From Bacteroides neonati (lineage in GTDB: Bacteria; Bacteroidota; Bacteroidia; Bacteroidales; Bacteroidaceae), in contig NZ_HG726023.1 in the NCBI RefSeq assembly GCF_000499785.1, positions 250,534-314,533 of the forward strand: a stretch of DNA of 64,000 bases. The letters run 5' to 3'. A program made the position numbers and the translations under genes. How positions within the stretch are numbered: the stretch's first letter is position 1; every line of letters begins with the position of its first letter. The notes under the pieces were generated by a model that ran no database searches, was not told the origin of the DNA, and was given only the letters and a program-made list of their open reading frames with translations. Positions 37,695-45,276 of the stretch are shown piece by piece.

Positions 37695-37717
37695 ACAATA
37701 AATGAGGAGGCATGAAT
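37695..37717 (+). promoter_or_regulatory. Second copy of the candidate operator motif
   Basis: ACAATAAATGAGG-AGG-CATGAAT, matching 32356-32375 in opposite orientation apart from the 3-bp insertion. It lies ~80 bp upstream of the esterase start and ~170 bp upstream of the glutathione peroxidase gene, within a 273-bp AT-rich divergent region with no gene. Confidence 0.4.
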
Positions 37718-37888
37718 TCGAAAGACAAAAGTAAATTTATTTTTCTGATTATCCATACTAATAGATACTTTTTTTGTCTTATACTTATTTAATTATGAAT
37801 TTCCTCGAAATGGTATTTGCAACTTTTTTACTCTTACCGTTGTTTATATCAATATACGAACTCTAATATACATAACAATTAAAAAGAA

Positions 37889-38437
37889 ATGAAGCTAATT
37901 ATGTCACTCCTCATGGCTCTGGGTTTGTATGTTCCGGTAAGTGCCCAGAGTAAACAAACATTTTATGATTTTATAGTGAAAACCATTGAAGGTAAGGATT
38001 ACCCTCTCTCGGAACTAAAGGGGAAAAAGGTGCTGGTTGTCAACGTAGCCTCTAAATGTGGTCTTACGCCGCAGTATAAAGAGTTGCAAGAGCTGTACGA
38101 TACTTATAAAGATCAGAATTTTGTGATTATTGGCTTCCCTGCCAACAACTTCTTATGGCAGGAGCCGGGAACAAATAGCGAGATAGCTCAGTTCTGTTCA
38201 CTGAATTATGGTGTCACGTTTCCGATGATGGAGAAAATATCCGTCAAAGGAAAAGAGATGGCACCGCTCTATCAATGGCTGACGGAGAAAATAAGAAATG
38301 GAAAGCAAGATGCACCGGTAGGATGGAACTTTCAGAAATTTATGGTGGATGAGAATGGGAACTGGGTAGGCATGGTGCCTCCTAAAACAAGTCCGCTTTC
38401 GGATACCATTGTGAATTGGATTAAAGGAATCAATTAA
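37889..38437 (+). CDS. Glutathione peroxidase family thiol peroxidase, exported
   Basis: A 182-residue peroxidase with a signal peptide (LGLYVPVSAQ), so it acts in the periplasm. The peroxidatic cysteine is Cys57 in NVASKCGLTPQYKEL; the family tryptophan-asparagine are in GWNFQKFMVD. The second family block, normally FPCNQFGxQEPG, reads FPANNFLWQEPG here, so the usual cysteine and glutamine of that block are replaced. A possible resolving cysteine lies in EIAQFCSLNYGVTFP. Such non-selenium enzymes usually use thioredoxin-like reductants, not glutathione. A single gene, followed by a strong hairpin. Confidence 0.92.
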   Translation: MKLIMSLLMALGLYVPVSAQSKQTFYDFIVKTIEGKDYPLSELKGKKVLVVNVASKCGLTPQYKELQELYDTYKDQNFVIIGFPANNFLWQEPGTNSEIAQFCSLNYGVTFPMMEKISVKGKEMAPLYQWLTEKIRNGKQDAPVGWNFQKFMVDENGNWVGMVPPKTSPLSDTIVNWIKGIN

Positions 38438-38454
38438 TAATCATTTTATATTTC

Positions 38455-38503
38455 ACACGAATCCCTCCAAAAGGTCTTTTAGGTCTTTTGGAGGGATTCG
38501 TGT
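38455..38503. terminator. Strong bidirectional hairpin terminator
   Basis: Perfect 19-bp arms (38455-38473 and 38485-38503; core CGAATCCCTCCAAAAG) with an 11-nt loop lie between the convergent glutathione peroxidase and propeller lipoprotein genes. Confidence 0.85.
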
Positions 38504-38541
38504 AAAATAAGCCCATGAGTTGTATGGGTAAGCCGTTGTCG

Positions 38542-39579
38542 CTACTCGCTCTCTTTTATTTCATTGGTGATAATCTTTACCTCATATAGTTTATTGGCGG
38601 CGATGTCGGTGATCCACATCCGGTCTTCATCGATCACGATTCGTTGAGCCTTTTGTAGCTTGGCTCCGAACAGGGTGGTGAACGTATGGGTAACCTGCCC
38701 CTTTTTGCAATCGTACAGATGGATGGTACCATTGCTTTGTATCAGGAAAAAATGATCTTGATACGGAGCAGCTCCTACCATGTTGAAGTCAAAACTAAGC
38801 GTCTTCTCGCTATCAATCAATTCCTTGTTTGAACCCTGTTCTACTTTATCGGGTTGGATGTAGGTTAGCTTCTTGTTACCATATTGCCCAAAGTCGGTTA
38901 CATAAATACCCTTCTCATCGGCAAACATCTGATAGGGGTTGAATCCGTTGTTCGTATCGAATCCGGCGGTCGAGGATTTGCAGTAGTACGGCACTTTCAT
39001 GTAGTTGGCAGGGGTTATATCGCTTTCGCGGTACACCTGCATACAGTTCTTGGTGCGTACATAGATGTATCCGTCGCGGATCAGCATGGCGTGGGCATGT
39101 AGCATCTGTGTGTTGCCATCTCCCCACTGTCCCGTCCCGATGCGTGTGATGAATTGATCGGCTGTGCTGTCGAATACGTCGATCTGCGAACCGATATTGG
39201 CCACATAAAGCCGGCCGTTGGATACGGATATCGCTTCGATCTTATTGTTTGGAAACGTTTGTTCACGCTCCTGATACGTCCAGCTACGCAGTGTTTTTAT
39301 CTTTTGTTTGGTTTGAATGTTATAGAGAATGACACTCTGCATGCCTTCTTTGTTGTTGGCTATGTAGAGTACGTTTTCGTGCTGACAGACAGGCCCCGGA
39401 ACGTATTCGCCCGGTGCAAGGCCTAAAGCAGCCGCATCGATAGCCGATTGAGCCACGTACGAATAATAGTAGTGGCTGGTATAGTTCTCGTTCTCTGTTT
39501 CGGGTATTAACTCTTCTTTCGAACAGCCGGCGGCAACGAAGAGGGCGAAAAGAGCGATAAGGGTTTGTTTTATTTTCAT
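38542..39579 (-). CDS. Beta-propeller lipoprotein, paralogue of the propeller in the adjacent metalloprotease
   Basis: A 345-residue lipoprotein (lipobox FVAAGC, Cys19). The mature protein consists of repeated beta-propeller-like blades: NVLYIANNKEG, GRLYVANIGSQIDVFD, FITRIGTGQWGDGNTQ, GYIYVRTKNCMQVY, GIYVTDFGQYG, HFFLIQSNGTIHLYD and RMWITDIAANKLYEVK. Several blades align with the C-terminal domain of the upstream gene, notably ITxIGTGxWGDGxTQ followed by H-A. No catalytic motif is visible. It is the last gene of a tight - strand run (24 bp after the metalloprotease gene). Probable surface binding or scaffold partner of that enzyme; the ligand is unknown and the function is unassigned. Confidence 0.78.
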   Translation of the reverse strand: MKIKQTLIALFALFVAAGCSKEELIPETENENYTSHYYYSYVAQSAIDAAALGLAPGEYVPGPVCQHENVLYIANNKEGMQSVILYNIQTKQKIKTLRSWTYQEREQTFPNNKIEAISVSNGRLYVANIGSQIDVFDSTADQFITRIGTGQWGDGNTQMLHAHAMLIRDGYIYVRTKNCMQVYRESDITPANYMKVPYYCKSSTAGFDTNNGFNPYQMFADEKGIYVTDFGQYGNKKLTYIQPDKVEQGSNKELIDSEKTLSFDFNMVGAAPYQDHFFLIQSNGTIHLYDCKKGQVTHTFTTLFGAKLQKAQRIVIDEDRMWITDIAANKLYEVKIITNEIKESE

Positions 39580-39603
39580 AAATATATAGGTGAATGGTGT
39601 TGT

Positions 39604-41691
39604 TTAGTTGAATTGAGTCAATGGAATGGCTATCACAATCTTGTTGCCTCTGTCTACGGCAAAGAGCGTAGCCCGGGCTACGGACATCTTTTCGAGATTC
39701 TTGAATGCATATACCGAACTGTAATCTTTCACTGTGGTGCCATTGGCCGGATCGATCTCTATGAGGCGGGGAGCCGAGTTTTGTGCCACAAGTACCCTGT
39801 TGTTAAAGCAAACAACATCGACAGGTGTTTTCGTTAAGCTCAACGCTGTGCCGGCGGGTGGTAGAATAGAGCTTTCGAGAATGCTGCTTACGTTGTACGT
39901 ATAGATTTTCTTACCGGGAGCATAGGTGGTATAGAGCCATCCTTTCGAATCGATATCTGCACCGTATACAACGTCTGCTTCGGAGAGACGTTCGGTTTGT
40001 GCGAAGCGCGACACACGGGTATATGCATCGGGTGTGAGGTCATTTGCATCATAAATGTTCACCTTCTTTTTATCTTTGATAAAGACAAAACCACCCGCGG
40101 CTACCGTTTCGTAGGCGTGTACTGTTTGTGTACCTCCATCGCCCCAATTGCCTGTACCGATGGCTGTGATGAATTCGAGTGAGCGTGCGTCGAACACATC
40201 GGTGCGGCTGTTGATGTTGTTGACAAAGAGCCGTTCGCCATCACAAGCTATGCCTTTCGGAGTACCGATAAAGGTTTGTGTTGCACCTCTGAAACTCCAC
40301 TCTTTCAAGCTTTTCAGGTGGGTCAGTTTACCGTCTGCTTCGCTGAATACCTCTACGCTGAAATGTGTCGTTCCATTGACCGAGGCATCGTTTAGTACAT
40401 ATACGCGGTTGCCCGACGCGCAAACATCTTTGGGAGTAAAGGTCGCTTCGGTAGCTCCCGGTATCTTCGTATAGTCGATGGTCAGAGAAAGCGGAGTACC
40501 TTTGGTGGGATCGGACAGCTCGCCTAGTTTACGTCCTACGAGTCCCCCGTCAATGGCATCCAGTTCAGGGTCTTCGATTACATATCGCGAACTCAGGTAT
40601 TTTTCCGATCCGTATAACTTGCCGTTTTTTCGCGTACCGAGGAAACGACGGGAGTAAACCGGCAGTTCTTTGTTGCGCGACATCTCTGTGTATAAACGGC
40701 GGCATACTTCGGTGAACCCTTTACTGTCTCCATAGGTCATGTTGCCATCGTGTCCGTAGCCCATGCAGTGTCCGTATTCGTGAAAGAAGGTATGTGAATC
40801 GGCAGAATCATCAGCATAGTGCGAGACGAATTGCCATTCGGCCACTCCGTAGGTATTGCCTCCTCCCAGACCATTGACACCCGAGGTATGGCCCAATACC
40901 AAGGTTCCGTTCTTACGCATGGTTCGGTCGAGAATGGTTTGCTTCGGTATCAGTGAAGAGGGGTCGTTGTTGGCATAGAATGAATAGGCATTGAGCGTGT
41001 CTTTTGTGCGCTCTTGCGAAAACATCCATCCCATGTTCATGATAAAGGCGATACTTTCGCGGCAGTGTGCCGGTAGGATTTTATATGCCCACGAACCACT
41101 ACCCGAATAGGCAGAGAACTCCACGCGAACGTTGTAGGGCATCTCGGTAACTTGTTTGTAGAACTTATCGTTGCACTCAACACTGATTTTGAGATCGGCC
41201 GCAGATAGATAGGGGTTTTTCTCTATCCTGATTTTCTTGCCCGATCGTGTTTGGTACACCTTGCTGGCTTCGGTTGCCGGGAGTTTTTGGTGAAACTCGG
41301 TGAAGGGAGGTATCTCGTCAAAGTGAGCCAACTTGAACTCTTCGTCATAGCCGATTATCTGTCCCCAAACGGTTAAGTCGGTTGTCTTTCGCGGGCCGTA
41401 GTATTTGAAGTAGAGCTCCTGTTGCTCGTTAATCTCTATTTGCAACGGTTGGTTGATACGCAAGCTGCGCATTTTCTGATTGAACAGTACTTCGTCGGGC
41501 TCGTTGTCGGCCAGCAAGGGTGCCGAGTTACTCTCGGTAAACCCGTCTTTGCTTATCTGAATGATTCCCTGCTCGCTTTCCGTCGGTTTGTTGTTGTCTG
41601 TTACTGTACTGTCGTCGGTACAGCTCATGAATAGAGAGGTGCTAAAAAATAAAAGGACGACTGTGTGTAGTCGTTTTGTTTTGATTTGCAT
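39604..41691 (-). CDS. Metzincin-like zinc metalloprotease lipoprotein with C-terminal beta-propeller
   Basis: A 695-residue lipoprotein (lipobox LFMSC, Cys24). Residues ~170-370 hold a protease-like domain whose core is HTFFHEYGHCMGYGHDGNMTYG, a match to the metzincin zinc signature HExxHxxGxxH (His304, Glu305, His308, His314). The usual distal Met-turn is not clear; Met318 is too close. From about residue 410 a propeller follows (GNRVYVLNDASVNG, ERLFVNNINSRTDVFD, FITAIGTGNWGDGGTQ, GFVFIKDKKKVNIYD). The propeller is related to the separate downstream lipoprotein. It lies 23 bp after the NUDIX gene. Substrate could be a glycoprotein or surface protein; that is inference. A named peptidase family was not assigned. 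Confidence 0.82.
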   Translation of the reverse strand: MQIKTKRLHTVVLLFFSTSLFMSCTDDSTVTDNNKPTESEQGIIQISKDGFTESNSAPLLADNEPDEVLFNQKMRSLRINQPLQIEINEQQELYFKYYGPRKTTDLTVWGQIIGYDEEFKLAHFDEIPPFTEFHQKLPATEASKVYQTRSGKKIRIEKNPYLSAADLKISVECNDKFYKQVTEMPYNVRVEFSAYSGSGSWAYKILPAHCRESIAFIMNMGWMFSQERTKDTLNAYSFYANNDPSSLIPKQTILDRTMRKNGTLVLGHTSGVNGLGGGNTYGVAEWQFVSHYADDSADSHTFFHEYGHCMGYGHDGNMTYGDSKGFTEVCRRLYTEMSRNKELPVYSRRFLGTRKNGKLYGSEKYLSSRYVIEDPELDAIDGGLVGRKLGELSDPTKGTPLSLTIDYTKIPGATEATFTPKDVCASGNRVYVLNDASVNGTTHFSVEVFSEADGKLTHLKSLKEWSFRGATQTFIGTPKGIACDGERLFVNNINSRTDVFDARSLEFITAIGTGNWGDGGTQTVHAYETVAAGGFVFIKDKKKVNIYDANDLTPDAYTRVSRFAQTERLSEADVVYGADIDSKGWLYTTYAPGKKIYTYNVSSILESSILPPAGTALSLTKTPVDVVCFNNRVLVAQNSAPRLIEIDPANGTTVKDYSSVYAFKNLEKMSVARATLFAVDRGNKIVIAIPLTQFN

Positions 41692-41714
41692 GAGTCTTGT
41701 TCGTTTGTGTTTGT

Positions 41715-42221
41715 TTATATAAGAAGGTTTACTCTCTTTAGTTCTGTTTCGAAGTTGGGTGTAAAGACTCCCTTCCCGAGATTCGCCTTAATTTCTTCGA
41801 TGTTCCAGAACCGCCCTCCGTCCAGTTCATCGCTTGGACAAAGGGGGCCATCGTATACGGTTTTGTGCACAAAGACCAATTCGCGTTCGCGATCCGATTC
41901 AAAAACATAGCTTGTCAGCATTTCGGGAACGAAATCGGTGATATTCAACTCCTCCCGGCTTTCGCGTTTCAACGCTATCTCTACACTCTCGCCCATATCG
42001 ATGTGTCCACCTACGGCTGTATCCCACTTCCCCGGCTGAATGTCTTTCCATTCGGGACGTTTCTGCAAGTAGAGTTCGCCCTGCGAGTTGAATATGTGTA
42101 AATGAACGACCGGATGTAGGAGTTTGCTCCCGCTGTGGCATTCGCCGCGCGTAGCGGCACTTACTATATTTCCTTGTTCATCGACGATAGGAAACATCTC
42201 TTGGTTGTTATCACTTTGCAT
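41715..42221 (-). CDS. NUDIX hydrolase
   Basis: A 168-residue cytoplasmic protein. The Nudix box is visible as GGHIDMGESVEIALKRESREEL (G-x5-E-x7-RE-x2-EE pattern). N-terminal features EMFPIVDEQGNIVSAATRGECH and HLHIFNSQGELYLQKRPEWKD resemble the YfcD/isopentenyl-diphosphate-isomerase-like branch of NUDIX proteins. It hydrolyses a nucleoside diphosphate linked to another moiety; the substrate is not deducible. It lies 25 bp after queA and 23 bp before the metalloprotease gene. Confidence 0.9.
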   Translation of the reverse strand: MQSDNNQEMFPIVDEQGNIVSAATRGECHSGSKLLHPVVHLHIFNSQGELYLQKRPEWKDIQPGKWDTAVGGHIDMGESVEIALKRESREELNITDFVPEMLTSYVFESDRERELVFVHKTVYDGPLCPSDELDGGRFWNIEEIKANLGKGVFTPNFETELKRVNLLI

Positions 42222-42246
42222 TTTATATGTGTGTTAGTTCTCGTGT

Positions 42247-43467
42247 TTAAGGAATCAATAGAGAGGAATCGCCATAACTCAGAAAGCGGAAATCGTGATC
42301 AAGAGCATAGTCGTATATTCGCTTCCAATCGCCCTTCACAAAAGCCGAAACAAGAAGCAGCAGTGTGCTTTGTGGCTGGTGAAAGTTAGTAACCATTGCC
42401 TTTACAATGCGGTATTTATACCCCGGAGCAATAATAATCTGAGTGCTTGAGTGCAAAGCCTCCATGCCGTGACGATCGAGGTAGCCCAGAATTTTTTGCA
42501 GTGCAACCACCGGACGAATCTCTTCGAAAGGTTCGTATGCTTGCCATTGACGCACGTGCAGTTGCTCTTCGGTTGCTTCGGGGCAGGCGGCCAGTGTGGC
42601 TCCGATATGGTACAAGCTCTCCAGTGTTCGTACCGAGGTAGTGCCTACCGCTATGGCTTGTCCGTCGTGCTTGATCAGCTTTTTAATGAGCGTGCGTGGC
42701 ACCGATATGTATTCGGTATGCATTTCATGCCCCTCTATCTCTTCGCTTTTTACGGGGCGAAAGGTACCTGCACCTACGTGAAGCGTCAGCTCTTCCAAAT
42801 CAATCCCTTTCGTGCACAGGGCTTCGAGCACATTTGGGGTAAAGTGCAATCCCGCTGTAGGAGCAGCCACCGAGCCCTTTATCTTCGAATATACTGTTTG
42901 GTAGGTCTCTTTATCGCTCTCCTCGGTGTCGCGGTTCAAGTAAGGGGGGATGGGTAGTTCGCCGAAAACCTCCAGAATATCGGCAAAGGTTACCGAAGGG
43001 TTGTTCCACCGGAAGTCGACCCAATGGCTTGTTCCGTGACACTCGCCGCGTGTGGCCGTCAAAGTAATCGGACATCCCTTTACCGTCATTTCCCGTTTCA
43101 GGCTTCCCTCTTTCCATTTCTTCAGATTACCGATCATACAGAGCCACGAGGCTTGTTCGGTTTGCTGAAAGTTGAGTACGTAATCGTTGGGCAAGATGGG
43201 CTCGAGGCAGAATATCTCGATCAGCGCACCCGTGTCTTTGTGGAAATGCATACGTGCCTGAATCACCTTGGTGTTGTTGAACACCATCAAACTACCCTCG
43301 GGCAGATAGGTAGGGAGTGAGGCAAAGCCATCTTCAATGATTTCGCCGTGGCGATAGATGAGAAGCTTTGATTGGTCGCGTACGGGGAGGGGAAATTTAG
43401 CAATGCGTTCGTCGGGAAGCGCATAATTGTATTCGTCAATACGGATATGTTTCGGGTTTTCTTTCAT
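42247..43467 (-). CDS. queA: S-adenosylmethionine:tRNA ribosyltransferase-isomerase
   Basis: A 406-residue cytoplasmic enzyme that transfers and isomerises the ribose of AdoMet onto 7-aminomethyl-7-deazaguanine in tRNA, making epoxyqueuosine. Family markers: EYNYALPDERIAKFPLPVRDQSKLL at the start, LPEGSLMVFNNTKVIQARM, PIPPYLNRDTEESDKETYQTVY (cut here to its recognisable parts), AAPTAGLHFTP, LHVGAGTFRPVKSEEIEGHEMH, and the C-terminal NFHQPQSTLLLLVSAFVKGDWKRIYDYAL. It is slightly longer than E. coli QueA (356), as usual in Bacteroidetes. First gene of the - strand run and has a -7 box at 43486-43493. Confidence 0.97.
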   Translation of the reverse strand: MKENPKHIRIDEYNYALPDERIAKFPLPVRDQSKLLIYRHGEIIEDGFASLPTYLPEGSLMVFNNTKVIQARMHFHKDTGALIEIFCLEPILPNDYVLNFQQTEQASWLCMIGNLKKWKEGSLKREMTVKGCPITLTATRGECHGTSHWVDFRWNNPSVTFADILEVFGELPIPPYLNRDTEESDKETYQTVYSKIKGSVAAPTAGLHFTPNVLEALCTKGIDLEELTLHVGAGTFRPVKSEEIEGHEMHTEYISVPRTLIKKLIKHDGQAIAVGTTSVRTLESLYHIGATLAACPEATEEQLHVRQWQAYEPFEEIRPVVALQKILGYLDRHGMEALHSSTQIIIAPGYKYRIVKAMVTNFHQPQSTLLLLVSAFVKGDWKRIYDYALDHDFRFLSYGDSSLLIP

Positions 43468-43485
43468 GATTCTTTATTTCTTCGG

Positions 43486-43493
43486 CAAAAATA
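43486..43493 (-). promoter_or_regulatory. -7 box for queA
   Basis: CAAAAATA on the + strand reads TATTTTTG on the - strand, matching TAnnTTTG, 19 bp before the queA start. GATATTTG on the + strand (43495-43502), one base off consensus, could serve the divergent Smr gene. Confidence 0.55.
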
Positions 43494-43534
43494 ACGATAT
43501 TTGCTGAACTAATGAACTAATAGCATATAAAGAG

Positions 43535-44584
43535 ATGAAAATAGGAGATAAAGTACGCTTTCTGAGTGAAGTGGGCGGTGGTATCGTGAAGGGATTTCGC
43601 GGTAAAGACACCGTGCTGGTCGAAGATGCCGATGGGTTTGATATCCCCATGCCTGCGCGCGAATGTGTGGTGATCGATACCGATGATTACAATATGAAGC
43701 ATAAGAGCACGGTTTCGAGCCCGAAGGCAGTAGAGCCACCCAAGCCGGTGAAGCCCGAAATATCGACCTTTCGTCCATCCGAAGTGCGTGGAGGCGATAC
43801 ACTGAATGTATGTCTGGCCTTTGTGCCCGAGGATGTAAAGGCCATCAGCCAAACCCCTTTCGAGGTCTATTTGGTGAACGATAGCAACTATTACCTCTAT
43901 TACACCTACCTCAGTGCCGAGGGAAAAGCGTGGAAGAACCGCTCGCACGGATTGATCGAACCCAATACGAAGCTCTATCTGGAGAGTTTCGCCAAAGATG
44001 TGTTGAACGAAATGGAACATGTAGCCGTGCAACTCATACCGTTTAAAGAAGACCGCACGTTTGCCTTGAAACCCTCGGTGAGCGTAGAGCTACGCATCGA
44101 TACGGTGAAGTTTTACAAGCTACATACGTTCCGCGACTCGGAATTCTTCGAAGAACCTGCTTTGATCTATCCGATTGTGACCAACGATGTATCTGTAAAG
44201 CAGGTATTTGTGGCTGCCGAAGAGATTCAAACTGCTTTGTTGCAGAAGAAAGAGGTGGAGAAGCCTCGGTCGCAGTCGATTGTAAAGCGCGGTGGTGGCA
44301 ATGAGATTCTGGAGATAGACCTGCACATTTCCGAATTGCTCGACGATACGAAAGGAATGGCCAATGCCGACATACTTCGCTATCAGCTCGACAAGTTTAA
44401 CGAAGTGATGGAGAAATATAAGACCAAGCGCGAGCAAAAGATCGTGTTCATTCACGGCAAAGGCGATGGCGTATTGCGCAAGGCTTTGCTCGAGGAACTT
44501 CGCAAAAAGTACGGTACTTGCAAGTCGCAAGATGCCTCGTTTCAGGAATATGGGTTCGGTGCTACGATGGTAACCATCAAATAA
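43535..44584 (+). CDS. DUF2027/Smr domain protein (MutS2-related)
   Basis: A 349-residue cytoplasmic protein. The N-terminal ~65 residues are a small beta-rich domain ([40 protein letters not shown]) found in Bacteroidetes DUF2027 proteins, followed by a proline-rich linker (EPPKPVKPE). The central domain begins near [16 protein letters not shown]. The C-terminal Smr domain (about 260-349) shows [11 protein letters not shown] and the nuclease-associated [20 protein letters not shown]. Smr domains bind or nick nucleic acid or act on stalled ribosomes; the exact role here is unknown. The gene is divergent from queA and ends with a hairpin at 44628-44676. Confidence 0.88.
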   Translation: MKIGDKVRFLSEVGGGIVKGFRGKDTVLVEDADGFDIPMPARECVVIDTDDYNMKHKSTVSSPKAVEPPKPVKPEISTFRPSEVRGGDTLNVCLAFVPEDVKAISQTPFEVYLVNDSNYYLYYTYLSAEGKAWKNRSHGLIEPNTKLYLESFAKDVLNEMEHVAVQLIPFKEDRTFALKPSVSVELRIDTVKFYKLHTFRDSEFFEEPALIYPIVTNDVSVKQVFVAAEEIQTALLQKKEVEKPRSQSIVKRGGGNEILEIDLHISELLDDTKGMANADILRYQLDKFNEVMEKYKTKREQKIVFIHGKGDGVLRKALLEELRKKYGTCKSQDASFQEYGFGATMVTIK

Positions 44585-44627
44585 GCAAACTGTCGTGTCC
44601 CTTTCCCAAGTAGACTTCTGACATTAT

Positions 44628-44685
44628 ATGAAATGGATATTTGCCAAGGTGTGAAGCTGAGGAAATATCCATTTTATCTTTCTTG
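44628..44685 (+). terminator. Hairpin terminator after the Smr gene
   Basis: AAATGGATATTT (44631-44642) pairs perfectly with 44663-44674, extended by a G-U and two A-T pairs, with a 20-nt loop. It is followed by TTTTATCTTTCTT. Confidence 0.75.
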
Positions 44686-45039
44686 TAGTACCTCAAATAT
44701 TTGTTTTGTTTTTAACACTGTTAATTTCCTTTTCTTACTTTGCCTCCATGGTTCTGAAAGAATAGGTAGTCTTGCCAATAAGGAGTACGTACTTTAGTGT
44801 ATAAAAAGTACGTTTTTAACGCACTCTTAAAATAGTTCTCTTGGAAATAATGAATTAGATAAGTTGATGAATTACTTTATTGTGTTTAAAATCAATTAAC
44901 TACATCTTTTTCTTCTTCTCTTTTCCTATCTGTTACCCTTTTCTTTTGTAGCTCTCTTCTGTTTTATTATCGGCTCTATGGTTAGTGATAGTTGTCTGTT
45001 AATCAACTTCATCCGTTTGAATAGGATCGATTTTAAATT
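44686..45039. other. AT-rich intergenic region with two palindromic GTAC motifs
   Basis: No gene is visible in this stretch. AGTACGTACT (44784-44793) is a perfect palindrome, and a second AAAAAGTACGTTTTT-like palindrome (44803-44817) follows about 20 bp later, separated by TTAGTGTAT. The pair may be a regulator site or a dispersed repeat. A weak promoter-like TTACTTTG occurs at 44735-44742. Confidence 0.4.
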
Positions 45040-45207
45040 ATGCTGACGGTTCGCTATCAAGGAATGAAGTATCAAGTAGCCTCTTTCCCTCGTTTTGAAG
45101 CACAGGATCAGTTATGCGATTTTATTGATCGCGCTGCCGACGGCCGGTATACCAATGAACTCGATATTACCATTCGCAACAAAGAGCTGCAACAAAAGTA
45201 TAAATAG
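45040..45207 (+). CDS. Small hypothetical protein, 55 residues
   Basis: A short open frame (ATG 45040, TAG 45205-45207) whose codon use resembles the surrounding genes. The product starts MLTVRYQGMKYQVASFPRFE and ends RYTNELDITIRNKELQQKYK, with no signal peptide and a mixed alpha/beta character. It lies alone 450 bp after the Smr gene and 69 bp before the phosphatase-fusion gene on the same strand. I do not recognise a family, and it could also be the remnant of a longer gene. Confidence 0.5.
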   Translation: MLTVRYQGMKYQVASFPRFEAQDQLCDFIDRAADGRYTNELDITIRNKELQQKYK

Positions 45208-45240
45208 GGTGCAAGAGAACTTTACATAGAATATTTTGTA

Positions 45241-45248
45241 TACATTTG
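45241..45248 (+). promoter_or_regulatory. -7 box for the two-enzyme phosphatase gene
   Basis: TACATTTG matches TAnnTTTG, 28 bp before ATG 45277. A full -33 box is not evident. Confidence 0.5.
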
Positions 45249-45276
45249 CCCCAAATTGCAAGAAATAAAGAAAAAC

